Below are positions 45,370-55,227 of a stretch of 64,000 bases of DNA, one piece after another. This DNA is from Limimaricola soesokkakensis (GTDB taxonomy: Bacteria > Pseudomonadota > Alphaproteobacteria > Rhodobacterales > Rhodobacteraceae), in assembly GCF_900172345.1 (NCBI RefSeq), contig NZ_FWFY01000001.1, positions 62,001 through 126,000 of the forward strand. The letters are read 5' to 3'. The stretch's first letter is position 1. Each line of letters begins with the position of its first letter. The notes beneath the pieces were generated by a model. It ran no database searches and was not told where the DNA came from. It saw only the letters and a program-made list of their open reading frames with translations. A program made the translations under genes and the position numbers.

Positions 45370-45855
45370 CTAGCGGCGGTTCATGATGTCCAGCTGTTCG
45401 GGCGTCAGCGGCGCGATGCCGAGGCGCTGCGCGGAGGCCAGCGACAGCACTGGGCTGTCCGGCCCGCCGCTGCCGCGCTGGAACCCCTGCACGGCGTCGA
45501 GCGTCGCCCTGTCGAGCTGCCCGGTCACCGGGCCGGGATGAAAGCCGCGCGTCACCAGCGCGCGCTGCAAGGTCTCGACGAAAGCGGGCGTGAACTCGGG
45601 TGGACAGAGCGTCTCGAACAGCACTTCGCGCCGCTCGCGCAGGATCTGTTGGCGGGTGACGCTGCGATAGCGTGCGGGACCCTCGCCGGGCTCGCGTTGC
45701 TGCTCACGCACGGTCTCGATCACCGCGGGGGTGATGTCGCGCCCGTAACAGCGCCCGCCGGCGCCGGTCTCGATCTCGGCTGCCATGAAGGCGGGCACCT
45801 GCGGCGCTGCGGGGGCGCAGGCCGCGAGGGGCACAAGAAGCAGAAGTCGGAACAT
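45370..45855 (-). CDS. Peptidoglycan-binding-domain lipoprotein
   Basis: A 161-residue lipoprotein: a short hydrophobic signal with lipobox PLAAC (Cys13), a mature region with two cysteines, and a C-terminal PG_binding_1-like fold (about 92-145: FVETLQRALVTRGFHPGPVTGQLDRATLDAVQGFQ-type pattern). It would anchor in a membrane and contact peptidoglycan; no catalytic domain is present. It converges on degP, separated by the degP terminator. The 190 bases upstream, to the ferredoxin gene, contain no further gene that I can support. Confidence 0.82.
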   Translation of the reverse strand: MFRLLLLVPLAACAPAAPQVPAFMAAEIETGAGGRCYGRDITPAVIETVREQQREPGEGPARYRSVTRQQILRERREVLFETLCPPEFTPAFVETLQRALVTRGFHPGPVTGQLDRATLDAVQGFQRGSGGPDSPVLSLASAQRLGIAPLTPEQLDIMNRR

Positions 45856-46012
45856 CGGGCACCGGCGGTCGTTACCCGCCCGAACCTAGACGTCCGCGCC
45901 CGGCGCCGGAAGCCTTGGCGGATCACATGGGCGCCGCGTGGCACGGCGGACGCAGCAGCTCCGCGAAGAGCGCGGCATCCGGGTACTGGCGGCGCCGCGG
46001 CGGCTCGCCTAG

Positions 46013-46368
<356 letters not shown>

Positions 46369-46369
<1 letters not shown>

Positions 46370-47064
46370 TGCGCGCGGCCCTGCTGACATGGCTCCTTGC
46401 CGGGCCGGCCATGGCACAGGGCCAAGGCCTCATCGAGGCGCGGTTCACCGAGCCGACCACGCGCTACGCGCATGGTGTCTTCGGCGAAACCGAGGAATGG
46501 GGCGCGCTCGAGATGATGACCGAAACCGGCGAGACCCGACTGATCCGGCTGCCCGATTCCCGTGTCTTCGAGGACACCGCGCCGCGGCTGGCCGATGTCG
46601 ATGGCGATGGCGCGATGGAGGCCGTGGTGGTCGAGACGGATGCGGCGCAGGGCGCGCGGCTCTCCGTCTACGGCCCCGACGGGCTGATCGCCGCGACGCC
46701 CTATATCGGTACATCTCATCGCTGGCTGGCGCCGCTGCCGCCTGTCGATCTGGACGGCGACGGGCATATCGAGCTGGCCTATGTCGATCGGCCGCATCTG
46801 GCCCGGGTGCTGCGGGTCTGGCGGCTACGGGACGGCGTGCTGGAACAGGTCGCGGCGCTGGAAGGGCTGACCAATCACCGCTTCGGCGCGCCGGACATCT
46901 CGGGCGGTGTGCGCGATTGCGGGGAGGGGCCGGAACTCGTGCTTGCCGATGCGTCATGGCGTCGGATCATGGCGGTACGGCTCGTGGAGGACACGCTGTC
47001 GGCGCGCGATATCGGGCCGCTGGAAGAGGCCGGTTTCGCCCCCGCCCTTGACTGCGCAGGTTAA
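46369..47064 (+). CDS. Exported FG-GAP/VCBS-repeat protein
   Basis: A 231-residue protein with a short signal peptide (about 1-16, AMA-QG) and beta-propeller-like repeats. Two calcium-binding FG-GAP-type motifs are seen: ADVDGDGAMEAVVVE (about 74-88) and VDLDGDGHIELAYVD (about 124-138). A Cys near residue 184 and one near the C-terminus may pair. Function unknown. The start overlaps the ferredoxin stop (TGATG), and the stop overlaps that of convergent cobS by sharing TTAA. Confidence 0.82.
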
Positions 47065-47771
47065 ACCAGAGCCGCCAGCACCAGAAGCGCCGCCATTTCG
47101 GCCAATTGCTGGGTGCCACCGAGAATGTCACCAGTCTGGCCGCCGATCTTGGCGCGCGCAATGGCGGTGCCGCTCAGAGCCGCCAACGCCACCGCCGGGG
47201 CCAGTAGTAGAAGGCTCCATCCAGCCAGCGGCAGCACGATGAGAGCCGCGACGCCACAGGCCATCGCCGTGGCCCGGCCGCTGGGCCGCCCAGCGAGCCG
47301 CGCCAGCCCATCCTTGCGGGCATGCGGCAGTCGCGCCATCGGCCAGACCATCGCCGCCCGGCTCAGTACGGCAGCGATTACCAGCCCCCAGGGCCCCGCC
47401 GACACCAGCGCCGACCAGCGGATCAGCAGGCTTGTTCCGATCGCCAGCACGCCATAGCTGCCGACGCGACTGTCGCGCATGATCTCGAGCCGACCAGCCC
47501 GCTCGAAGCCGCCCCAGAGCCCATCGGCGCTGTCGGCGAGACCGTCTTCGTGCAGCGCCCCGGTCAGCAGGATCTGCCCGAAGAGCGCCAGTGCCGCCGC
47601 CGGGCCGGGCGGTAGCCCCAGCGCCAGCGCGACCCAGAAGCTCAAACCCGCGATGGCGCCGACCGCCAGCCCCGCCACCGGAAAGGCCCAGACACCTTCC
47701 GGCTGTACCGGCGCCGGGCCGACGGGCAGGCGGGTCAGCAGGCCGAAGGCCGCGCGGATTGGCTGGAGCAT
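47061..47771 (-). CDS. cobS: Adenosylcobinamide-GDP ribazoletransferase (cobalamin synthase)
   Basis: A 236-residue polytopic inner-membrane enzyme that joins adenosylcobinamide-GDP to alpha-ribazole (or its phosphate) in the last steps of B12 synthesis. It starts [17 protein letters not shown]. The conserved acidic segments [18 protein letters not shown] and [11 protein letters not shown] (Mg2+/substrate site) are intact, with about six hydrophobic helices. Divergent from cobT, whose product supplies alpha-ribazole phosphate; the 70-base interval should carry both promoters, but no B12 riboswitch is visible. Confidence 0.96.
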   Translation of the reverse strand: MLQPIRAAFGLLTRLPVGPAPVQPEGVWAFPVAGLAVGAIAGLSFWVALALGLPPGPAAALALFGQILLTGALHEDGLADSADGLWGGFERAGRLEIMRDSRVGSYGVLAIGTSLLIRWSALVSAGPWGLVIAAVLSRAAMVWPMARLPHARKDGLARLAGRPSGRATAMACGVAALIVLPLAGWSLLLLAPAVALAALSGTAIARAKIGGQTGDILGGTQQLAEMAALLVLAALV

Positions 47772-47841
47772 CTGGGCCTCTTTTCAAGTCGTGCCCTCTA
47801 GGGTTAGGCAGGCCGGAGCCGCGATGCAACGAGGACGCCGC

Positions 47842-48855
47842 ATGACTGCCCCCTTTACCGATCTCGCAGGTCTGCGTGCCCTGCTGCAGGAGCTTCCTGC
47901 CCCCGATGCCGCGGCGCAGGCCGATGCGGCCGCCCGCAACGCGCAATTGACCAAGCCGATGGGCTCACTTGGGCGGCTCGAGGAACTGGCGCTGTGGTAT
48001 GCAGGCTGGCGCGGCACCTCGCGACCGCGATTGGCACGACCGCAGGTGGCGATCTTCGCGGGCAATCACGGGGTGGTGGCGCGCGGCGTCTCGGCTTTTC
48101 CGGCAGAGGTCACCGCGCAGATGGTCGGTAATTTCGAGGCCGGCGGCGCGGCGGTGAACCAGCTGGCCCGGGCGTTCGGCGCCACAATGACCGTGCACCC
48201 CTTGGATCTCGACCGGCCCACGGGTGATTTCGTCACCGAACCGGCGATGAGCGAGGCTGATCTTCTCGCGGCGATGGCCGCGGGCTGGAGGGCGGTGGAC
48301 CCCGAGGCGGACCTTCTGGTCGCGGGCGAGATGGGCATCGGCAATACCTGCGCCGCCTCGGCCATCGCGCTGGCGCTCGAAGGCGGCGAGGCGCGCGACT
48401 GGACCGGACGCGGCACCGGCGTCGACGATGCCGGTCTCGCCCGCAAGGCCGAGGCGGTGGCGCAGGGCGCGGCGCGGATCGTCGGAGAAAGCGATCCTCT
48501 GCAGGTGCTGCGCCAGCTTGGCGGGCGCGAGATCGCGGCGATGGCGGGGGCGATCCTCGCGGCCCGGCATCACCGCATCCCGGTGATCCTCGACGGCTTC
48601 ATCTGCTGCTCCGCCGCGCTGGTGCTGCACCGCGCCGCCCCCGGCGCGCTCGATCATGCGGTTGCCGGCCACCAAGGCGCGGAGAGCGGCCATGCGCGGC
48701 TGCTCGAAGCTCTGGGCAAGGCGCCGCTGCTGTCGCTGGGGTTGCGCCTCGGGGAGGGGTCGGGCGGCACGCTGGCGATCGGCGTGCTGCGCGGTGCTTT
48801 GGCCTGCCTGTCGGGCATGGCGACCTTTGCCGAGGCGGGCGTCAGCGACGGCTGA
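47842..48855 (+). CDS. cobT: Nicotinate-nucleotide-dimethylbenzimidazole phosphoribosyltransferase
   Basis: A 337-residue enzyme that activates the lower ligand of cobalamin: nicotinate mononucleotide plus dimethylbenzimidazole gives alpha-ribazole phosphate. Family landmarks: [45 protein letters not shown] and [14 protein letters not shown], ending in [14 protein letters not shown] with the catalytic Glu region. The length is standard. Convergent with the Kef-type antiporter gene, only 14 bases apart. Confidence 0.97.
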   Translation: MTAPFTDLAGLRALLQELPAPDAAAQADAAARNAQLTKPMGSLGRLEELALWYAGWRGTSRPRLARPQVAIFAGNHGVVARGVSAFPAEVTAQMVGNFEAGGAAVNQLARAFGATMTVHPLDLDRPTGDFVTEPAMSEADLLAAMAAGWRAVDPEADLLVAGEMGIGNTCAASAIALALEGGEARDWTGRGTGVDDAGLARKAEAVAQGAARIVGESDPLQVLRQLGGREIAAMAGAILAARHHRIPVILDGFICCSAALVLHRAAPGALDHAVAGHQGAESGHARLLEALGKAPLLSLGLRLGEGSGGTLAIGVLRGALACLSGMATFAEAGVSDG

Positions 48856-48869
48856 GGCCCGCCCGTGCC

Positions 48870-50801
48870 CTAGCCGCGATCCTTGCTGCGATAGCCCACC
48901 GCACTGACGCCTTCGAGCGGCTCGGTTTCGGTGGCATCGCCCTGCGGGTGCAGCCGCTCGAGGATCGATGTCTCGAGATCCTTGTTCAGCTCGCGCGCGC
49001 GCTTCACGTATTCGGGGTTCTGCGACACCGGCACGCCGGGTTTCCACAGCTGTGCCAGCTCGCGGACCACGGCGCGGTCCTGCTGGTAGAAGGCCATCTC
49101 CAGTTCCGAGGCCTCGAACTGCGACAGGCCGATATTCTCGAGCACGTAGCGCCCGGCCCGCAGGCTCGAATCGAACATCTCGCGGACGATGTCGTTCGCC
49201 CCGGCCTGGAACAGCTGGTAGACATGCTCGCGGTCATAGGCGCGCGCCACGATGTGCAGGTCGGGCCGCATCGCACGGGCATGACGCACCAGCTTGAGCG
49301 CGGCGTGGCGGTCGTCGAGCGCCACCACCAGCACCTTGGCGGTCTCCAGCCCCGCGGCATGCAGGATGTCGGGCCGGGTCGGATCGCCAAAGAAACCGCC
49401 GAAGCCGAAACGGCGCATCGTGTCGATCATCTCCATGTCGTGGTCGAGCACCACCGTGTCGAAGCCCGCGCCCTGCACCAGACGGCTCACCACCTGGCCG
49501 AAGCGGCCGATCCCGGCGATGATGATCGGCGCCTGCCGGTCGATTTCGTCGGGATCTGGGTCTGGGGCCTTTTCGGCGCGCTTGACCAGCTGCTCGTAGA
49601 GGATGAACAGCAGCGGCGTGATCAGCATCGACAGCCCGATCACCAGCCGGATGACACTGGCCTCGCTGGAGGTGAGTACGCCCTGTTGCAGCGAGAAGGA
49701 GGACAGCACGAAGCCGAACTCGCCTGCCTGCGCCAGCGCCAGCGTGAACAGCCAGCCGTCGCGGGTGTGCATCTGCGCGATCCGGGCCAGCAGGTAGAGC
49801 ACCCCGCCCTTGATCGCGATCACCGCGAGCGTCAGCGCCGCGATCCGCATCGGGTTGTCCAGCAGAACGCCGAAATCGATGCCGGCGCCGACGGTGATGA
49901 AGAACAGCCCCAGGAGCAGCCCCTTGAAGGGTTCGAGATCGCTTTCGAGCTCGTGCCGGAACTCGGAGTTGGCGAGCACCACACCGGCGAGAAAGGTACC
50001 CAGCGCGGGCGACAGGCCAACCAGCTCCATCAGGACCGCGATGGAGACCACCATCAGCAGGCCCAGCGCGGTGTAGAGCTCGCGCAGGCGCGCGTGGTGG
50101 ATGTAGCGGAACACCGGCCGCGTCAGGTAGATGCCGGTCAGCACCACCACCGCCACCGCGCCCAGCGTCACCAGCGTCACCGCCCAGCCCGGCAGGTTCT
50201 CGATCAGCGTGCGTGCGGCCTCGACCTCCTTGACGCCCGGCGCGTCGGGGTTCGCCGGCGCCCCGTGCGCGCTGCCGCCGCCATGCCCCGACACCGCGAG
50301 CAGCGGCAGCAGCGCCAGCATCGGGATCACCGCGATGTCCTGCGTCAGCAGCACCGAGAAGACGGAGCGTCCGCCTTGTGCCTGCATCAACCCCTTTTCG
50401 GACAGCGTCTGCAGCACGATGGCGGTGGAGGAGAGCGCGAAGATAAGCCCGGTGGCCAGCGCCACGTTGGCGTCGAGCCCGAGCAGGCTGCCCGCGATGA
50501 ACAGGGCGCCGGTGGTCAGCACGACCTGCACGCCGCCCAGACCGATCAACCGCTGTCTCATGTTCCACAGCGCCCGCGGCTCCAGCTCCAGCCCGATCAG
50601 GAACAGCATCATCACCACGCCGAACTCGGCGAAATGCTGAAGATCCTCGGTTTCCGCACCGACCAGTCCCGTGGCCGGGCCGATGATGATGCCGGCGGCG
50701 AGATAGCCCAGCACTGAGCCGAGGCCGAGACGCGCTGCGAGCGGTACGGCCAGCACCGCTGCACCGAGATAGATCGTGGCTTGAAAGAGAAATCCCTGCA
50801 T
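48870..50801 (-). CDS. kefB: Kef-type K+/H+ antiporter (CPA2 family)
   Basis: A 643-residue protein: a CPA2 exchanger domain with 11-13 hydrophobic helices (about 1-400, with GVVMMLFLIGLELEP, LALAQAGEFGFVLSS and the LSPALGTFLAGVVLANS motif), then a TrkA-N (RCK) nucleotide-binding domain (about 425-545; IIAGIGRFGQVVSRL and a later Asp of the dinucleotide fold), and a charged tail. Such proteins release K+ under electrophile stress, gated by glutathione adducts in KefB/KefC. Which subtype it is cannot be settled by eye; glutathione genes lie elsewhere in this window but are not linked. Confidence 0.88.
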   Translation of the reverse strand: MQGFLFQATIYLGAAVLAVPLAARLGLGSVLGYLAAGIIIGPATGLVGAETEDLQHFAEFGVVMMLFLIGLELEPRALWNMRQRLIGLGGVQVVLTTGALFIAGSLLGLDANVALATGLIFALSSTAIVLQTLSEKGLMQAQGGRSVFSVLLTQDIAVIPMLALLPLLAVSGHGGGSAHGAPANPDAPGVKEVEAARTLIENLPGWAVTLVTLGAVAVVVLTGIYLTRPVFRYIHHARLRELYTALGLLMVVSIAVLMELVGLSPALGTFLAGVVLANSEFRHELESDLEPFKGLLLGLFFITVGAGIDFGVLLDNPMRIAALTLAVIAIKGGVLYLLARIAQMHTRDGWLFTLALAQAGEFGFVLSSFSLQQGVLTSSEASVIRLVIGLSMLITPLLFILYEQLVKRAEKAPDPDPDEIDRQAPIIIAGIGRFGQVVSRLVQGAGFDTVVLDHDMEMIDTMRRFGFGGFFGDPTRPDILHAAGLETAKVLVVALDDRHAALKLVRHARAMRPDLHIVARAYDREHVYQLFQAGANDIVREMFDSSLRAGRYVLENIGLSQFEASELEMAFYQQDRAVVRELAQLWKPGVPVSQNPEYVKRARELNKDLETSILERLHPQGDATETEPLEGVSAVGYRSKDRG

Positions 50802-50872
50802 GATCCAGCTATCGCCGCTGACGCCGCCAAAGGCAACGCGGCGATCGCCGGGGCCGACTCAACCGAGAGGGG

Positions 50873-53794
50873 TCAGTCGGGGATCTTGAGGACCATGGTG
50901 CGGCCGCGCCGGACATAGTTCAGAACGTCGTCGCCGATCGCCGTGACCTTGCCGCCATCGAGGGCGTCTCCGACGCCGACGCGCAGGTAGCGGCCATTCT
51001 CCATGCGGATCAGAGCCCGTCGCGCGCCCGGCTTGCCGTAGACGCCGATGAGATTGATGTCGCGCAGGTTGATGGCATTGTCGCGGGTAGCGGCGCGGGC
51101 GACGCTGCCGGGCACCGGCCCATCCGGAGCGACGGTCGCGTTGGCGACCTGCTGCGGCGCGCTGGCGGTGGTCGAGGCGGCCGCTGCGGGAGCGCGGCTG
51201 CGGCTCTGGGCCACCACGCGGTCGAAGTTGCGCGGCCGAGAATCCGGGCGGCGCGCGGTGGGAACCGCCTGCGGCGTCGCGTTGGCCAGCGGGTCGGGCG
51301 CATCGGCCATCAGCGAGGCCAGCGCGTCGGCGACCGACGCGCGCGCCGGCGGGGAAGGCGTCTCGCCCACGGCCTCGGCCAAAGCGGCTGCCTGGGCGTC
51401 GGTGGCCTCGGTGACCTGGCTTTCGGCATCGGGGGCCAACCCTTCCGGACGAAGCGGCGGACGCGGCCCCTCATAGGCCGCAAGCGGCGGTAGCACCGCA
51501 TCTTCGGGGCGTCTCGTGGGGCGCAGCGCGTCGAGCGCGACTCCGCCGGGCGTCACCCCGGCGGCCTCTGCCTCGTCGGTCTCCAAAGCCTTCGTGCCGG
51601 GCCGGGTCGGCGGCACCACGGGCGGCGCGCCGGGAATCAGCTCCACCCCCTCCGGTCTGGCCGCGGGGGTGGTAGCCGGATCGACGAGCGCGGCGCTGTC
51701 GTCCTCACTCGCCTCGGCTTTGGACGCTTCGCTCTCATCGGCAGGTGTAGCGGCGGGCGGAGCGACCGTGCCGGGCCGGGTCGGCGGCAGGACCTCGGGT
51801 CGTCCCTCGTAGACCACGAGGCCTTGCGGCGTCACCGTTCCCTCGGCGGTGGCGGCGATGAAGCCGCGCGCGTCGCGCTCGAAGACGCTGCCGGCCGGCG
51901 GCGGCACGGCCTGTACCGGCAGCCCACCATCCGGTGCGACGGCGGCGAGACGCAGACCGTCCATGCCGAATTCCGCGACCGCTTCGCTCGTCACCGCGAC
52001 CGGCATGCCGAGCTGCTCCGCGCGTGGCGTCAGGGGCAGGCGGGGCGCCCGCAGCCAGACGCCGGTGGCCGCATAGACGCGTTCGGCCTCGGCCGGGCTC
52101 ACCGCCGCTGCAGGACCGCGATCGGGCGCCGGGTAGTCGTCGTAGTCGGGCACCGGTTCCGGCGCGGGCTGCTCTGGCACCGCGACAGCGGCTTCGGGCT
52201 CCTGCGTGCCCGAAGGCGCTGCTTCGGGTTCGTCGGGCGTGAGCGCTGCGAGATCGGCGCTCGTGTCGCGCAATAGCCCCGCCTGCGGATCATCTTCGGC
52301 GGCGCTCAGCCAGAACCCGAACAGAAGGACCAGAAGCGCGGTGACGATGGCGCCTGCGATCAGGGCGAGGCGGCCCGGCCGCTTGTCGGGCGTCGCGCGG
52401 CGCGCGCCGAACACGGTCATGCGCTCGCGTTCGCTGGCCAGATCGACGCTGCGGCGGCTGCCAGATTCGGCCCGGGGCGCGGTAGCCGGTCGGGGTGCCT
52501 CGGCGGAGGCCTCGGGCGCGACTAACGAGGCGCCGGCGGCAAGGGCGGCGGCTTCGGCGTTCTCCCCGGTTTCTTGGCTTTCACCAGGCGTCGCGGGCGG
52601 CATGGCGGGCATGGCGGCTGGAGGCGCGCCGGGCCGCGGCATCGCCGGCGGCATGATCCGGCGCGCGGCATCGGTGCTTTCATCTGTGCGTGGCGGGGGG
52701 GCCTTGTCGCGGGCGGCGTCACCGCGTGGCGGCAGTGGCGGCGCGGCTGGGGGAGCAGCTGGGCGGGGCGGCTCGCGATGCGCGGGCTCTGCCAGCATGG
52801 CCTCGTCATCGTCGATGCCGCTCTGGTCAGGCATCGGCAGGTCCGGCATCACCGGAGCCCCGGCCTGTGGCAGCGGCTCCGCCGGCCGGGGCGCGGTGGT
52901 GTCCGGGGCAGGGGCCAGCAGCGCCTCGTCCTCGTCTTCCAGATCAGCGGCCGGCGTGACCGGGGCGGGCGAGGTCTGGTCGCGGTCCCGCGATACGCCC
53001 TCGTTCGGCGCCTCAGGCTGCGTGTCCAAGGGTTCAGACCGCGGTGCGGGCATCTCGTCACCCGCCTCGATCTCCGGGGCCGGGGTATCGATCGCAGCCA
53101 TCTCCTCTTCCGACGCATCGGCCTCGGGGCCGGTCCCGACCTCGACGGCATCGGTCGGGGGCTGCGCGGGTATGGGTGCGGGGGGGAGGTCATCCTCGCC
53201 GATCGGCGGTTCCGCGTCGAAGGACGCGTCCGTCACGGCAGAATCCATATCGGTGATTTCCAACGGATCGCCTTGAGCCTCGGACGGCAGTTCGTGCACC
53301 ACGACCTCGTCGCGTGTCACCGTCTCCTTCAGGCCCTCCACCGGACCGAACAGCACCTCGCCCGGGAAACCATCCGACTCCGGCACCGCGGCGAAGGCCA
53401 CCGGCTCCAGCGCGTGCTCCCGCGCAAAGCCTTCGGCCTCTTCCAGCGTCTCGCGCGCTACTGCCGCGACATGGGTGCGCCCGTCCTCGACCACGTAATC
53501 GATGGCTAGTTCGTCCACGGCATAGGGGGTCGTCCCCTCCAGTGCCTTTGCCACCTCGTCGGCACCGAGCACGCCCTCGAGCACGAGGTAGCGGATCTGG
53601 TCGTTGGGAATCAGCAGCTTGGTGCGCAGCCCTTCCGGCGCGCGGGCGAGCGCGGCCGCCCGCAGCCGCGCCAGATCGCCCGCGAGATCCGCGCTGTCGA
53701 GCGGCACCTCGCCGATCCGGGTCCAGCCCGCGGGCGCGCGGTGCAGCAGTCTCAGGCCCTCGAGCGAGAGCGACAGGGCGAAATTGGGTGTCAT
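50873..53794 (-). CDS. Large GspL/PilM-N, GspC/PilP-C-like single-pass protein
   Basis: A 973-residue protein not assigned to a named family. Residues about 1-150 look like the first part of a GspL/PilM actin-like domain: LSLEGLRLLHRA, LLIPNDQIRYLVLE, a YAVDELAIDYVVEDG strand pair, then an ala-rich helix. About 150-470 is an acidic Pro/Ala linker. One transmembrane helix lies at about 474-496 (IAGAIVTALLVLLFGFW). About 500-890 is again Pro/Ala-rich, with repeated PPTRPGT units. The last ~75 residues (INLIGVYGKPGARRALIRM, then GRYLRVGVGDALDGGKV) resemble the GspC/PilP homology region. Topology would be cytoplasmic head, periplasmic tail. No other secretion or pilus gene is nearby. ATG 53794 follows AAGG at eight bases. 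Confidence 0.75.
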   Translation of the reverse strand: MTPNFALSLSLEGLRLLHRAPAGWTRIGEVPLDSADLAGDLARLRAAALARAPEGLRTKLLIPNDQIRYLVLEGVLGADEVAKALEGTTPYAVDELAIDYVVEDGRTHVAAVARETLEEAEGFAREHALEPVAFAAVPESDGFPGEVLFGPVEGLKETVTRDEVVVHELPSEAQGDPLEITDMDSAVTDASFDAEPPIGEDDLPPAPIPAQPPTDAVEVGTGPEADASEEEMAAIDTPAPEIEAGDEMPAPRSEPLDTQPEAPNEGVSRDRDQTSPAPVTPAADLEDEDEALLAPAPDTTAPRPAEPLPQAGAPVMPDLPMPDQSGIDDDEAMLAEPAHREPPRPAAPPAAPPLPPRGDAARDKAPPPRTDESTDAARRIMPPAMPRPGAPPAAMPAMPPATPGESQETGENAEAAALAAGASLVAPEASAEAPRPATAPRAESGSRRSVDLASERERMTVFGARRATPDKRPGRLALIAGAIVTALLVLLFGFWLSAAEDDPQAGLLRDTSADLAALTPDEPEAAPSGTQEPEAAVAVPEQPAPEPVPDYDDYPAPDRGPAAAVSPAEAERVYAATGVWLRAPRLPLTPRAEQLGMPVAVTSEAVAEFGMDGLRLAAVAPDGGLPVQAVPPPAGSVFERDARGFIAATAEGTVTPQGLVVYEGRPEVLPPTRPGTVAPPAATPADESEASKAEASEDDSAALVDPATTPAARPEGVELIPGAPPVVPPTRPGTKALETDEAEAAGVTPGGVALDALRPTRRPEDAVLPPLAAYEGPRPPLRPEGLAPDAESQVTEATDAQAAALAEAVGETPSPPARASVADALASLMADAPDPLANATPQAVPTARRPDSRPRNFDRVVAQSRSRAPAAAASTTASAPQQVANATVAPDGPVPGSVARAATRDNAINLRDINLIGVYGKPGARRALIRMENGRYLRVGVGDALDGGKVTAIGDDVLNYVRRGRTMVLKIPD

Positions 53795-53964
53795 GTGGCA
53801 GGCCTTAGCATCACTGGCAGGGTCCGGGAACGGGCGTGCCAGACCGGCAGCATTTTGCAAGCAGCTTTCCGCGCGCGCAACCCGCCCCCCGGAGGTTGTG
53901 ATCGCACCGCTCTTGCAAGGCGGCGCCCCGGGGCGTTCGATGCCGCCAGATTCAGGAGGATACC

Positions 53965-54669
53965 ATGAAGCAAGCCACGCTTTCCGCCCTCGCGCTCGCT
54001 ATCGGCCTGGCCACGGCTGCCGACGCGCAACCGGTCGAGGTCCCGGCGACGCCGCCCCGTTCCGTGACCGTCACCGGCGAGGGCCATGTCCGCGCCGCCC
54101 CGGAAATGGCCCGGGTGCGGCTCGGGGTCAGCGAGACCGCCGAAACCGCCCGCGCTGCGCTCGACGCGATGAACGCCGCCATGGGGCGGGTGCTCGACCG
54201 GCTGAGCGAGGCCGGAATCGCGCCCGAGAACGTCCAGACCGGCCAGCTCAGTCTTGATCGAGACTATGCGCGGATGCGCGACGGGCAATCGGAGCCCGAG
54301 GGTTTCGTCGCCACGACGCTGGTGGAGTTGCGGGTCACAGATCTCGATTCGCTCGGCACCGTGCTCGACGCCGCGGTGGGCGAGGGGGCGAACCGGCTCG
54401 AGGGGATCGAGTTCATGCTGGCCGACCGGGCTGCGGCGCATGATGACGCGCGCCGCGCTGCCGTGGTCGACGCTCAGGCCCGTGCACGGCTCTATGCCGA
54501 GGCCGCCGGGGTCGAGCTGGGCGAGGTCCTGTCGCTCTCCGAAACGCGGGCCGATTTCGGGCCGCGACCGATGATGGAGATGCGCATGGCCGCCGATGGG
54601 GGCGTGCCGATCGCCCAAGGCGAGGTCGAGGTCTCGGCCGGAGTCAGCATGGTCTACGCGATCGACTGA
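53965..54669 (+). CDS. SIMPL-domain (DUF541) periplasmic protein
   Basis: A 234-residue exported protein with signal peptide (about 1-21, ADA-QP) and one SIMPL/DUF541 domain (about 32-232): SVTVTGEGHVRAAPEMARVRLGV-type opening, GIAPENVQTGQLSLD, and a C-terminal VEVSAGVSMVYAID strand. Related E. coli YggE is linked to oxidative-stress tolerance; the mechanism is unknown. It converges on the DUF421 gene with five bases between stops. Confidence 0.92.
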   Translation: MKQATLSALALAIGLATAADAQPVEVPATPPRSVTVTGEGHVRAAPEMARVRLGVSETAETARAALDAMNAAMGRVLDRLSEAGIAPENVQTGQLSLDRDYARMRDGQSEPEGFVATTLVELRVTDLDSLGTVLDAAVGEGANRLEGIEFMLADRAAAHDDARRAAVVDAQARARLYAEAAGVELGEVLSLSETRADFGPRPMMEMRMAADGGVPIAQGEVEVSAGVSMVYAID

Positions 54670-54674
54670 GCGCA

Positions 54675-55205
54675 TCAGCCGCGACTGGGCAGGTCGGCGC
54701 TGGCGAAATCCGCTGCGCTGCCATCCTGGGGCTTGGGAATCACGCTGAAGGAGCCGTCGCTTTCGAGCACGACGGCGGCGATCTCCTCCGGCGCGGCGCT
54801 GCCATTGTTGCGGATCACCGAGAGCAATTCCTCCTCCGTGACCCGTTCGCGGCGCAGCGCATCGTGCAGGATCTCGCCCTTGTGCATCACCAGCCGCGGC
54901 TCCGAGCGCACTAGCCGGGCGATCCGCCCGGAGCCGACCGAGCTTTTCGCCACGAGATATTGCAGGCCGATCAGCAGCGCGAAGGCGGTGAGCCCTTCGG
55001 CCAGGGCCACGCTTTCGGACAGCAGGATCGTCGCCAGCGTCGAGCCGAGCGCGACCGTCACCACGAGGTCGAAGGCGTTGAGCTTGGCCAGGGTCCGCTT
55101 GCCGGAAATGCGCAGGAACGCCACCAGGCCGGCATAGGCGAGCGTGCCGACGAGGATGGTGCGGATGATCCCGCTCCAATCCTGGAACAACATATTCTCG
55201 ATCAT
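54675..55205 (-). CDS. DUF421 (YetF/YcaP-like) membrane protein
   Basis: A 176-residue protein with three N-terminal transmembrane helices (about 12-32, 45-66 and 68-86; segments ISGKRTLAKLNAFDLVV and VALGSTLATILLS) followed by a soluble DUF421 domain (about 95-165) with LVRSEPRLVMHKGEILHDALRRERVTEEEL. The family is widespread; its role is unclear, sometimes linked to spore or envelope functions. ATG 55205 gives a normal membrane-first topology. It follows the glycosyltransferase-like gene by 22 bases and is probably co-transcribed with it. Confidence 0.9.
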   Translation of the reverse strand: MIENMLFQDWSGIIRTILVGTLAYAGLVAFLRISGKRTLAKLNAFDLVVTVALGSTLATILLSESVALAEGLTAFALLIGLQYLVAKSSVGSGRIARLVRSEPRLVMHKGEILHDALRRERVTEEELLSVIRNNGSAAPEEIAAVVLESDGSFSVIPKPQDGSAADFASADLPSRG

Positions 55206-55227
55206 CGCGTACCCCCTCGGTTCCGTG

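Noticed and set aside
47772-47841. Cobalamin riboswitch between cobS and cobT
   Set aside because: Seventy bases shared by two divergent genes is too short for the aptamer, and no B12-box-like sequence is seen.
48948-50717. Long plus-strand open frame opposite the Kef-type antiporter gene
   Set aside because: His/Arg/Gln-rich nonsense translation typical of the antisense of a membrane protein in GC-rich DNA; the minus-strand gene has full domain support.
50873-53794. A complete type II secretion or type IV pilus locus
   Set aside because: Only one protein with weak similarity to platform components is present; no ATPase, secretin, pilin or prepilin peptidase gene lies within the window.
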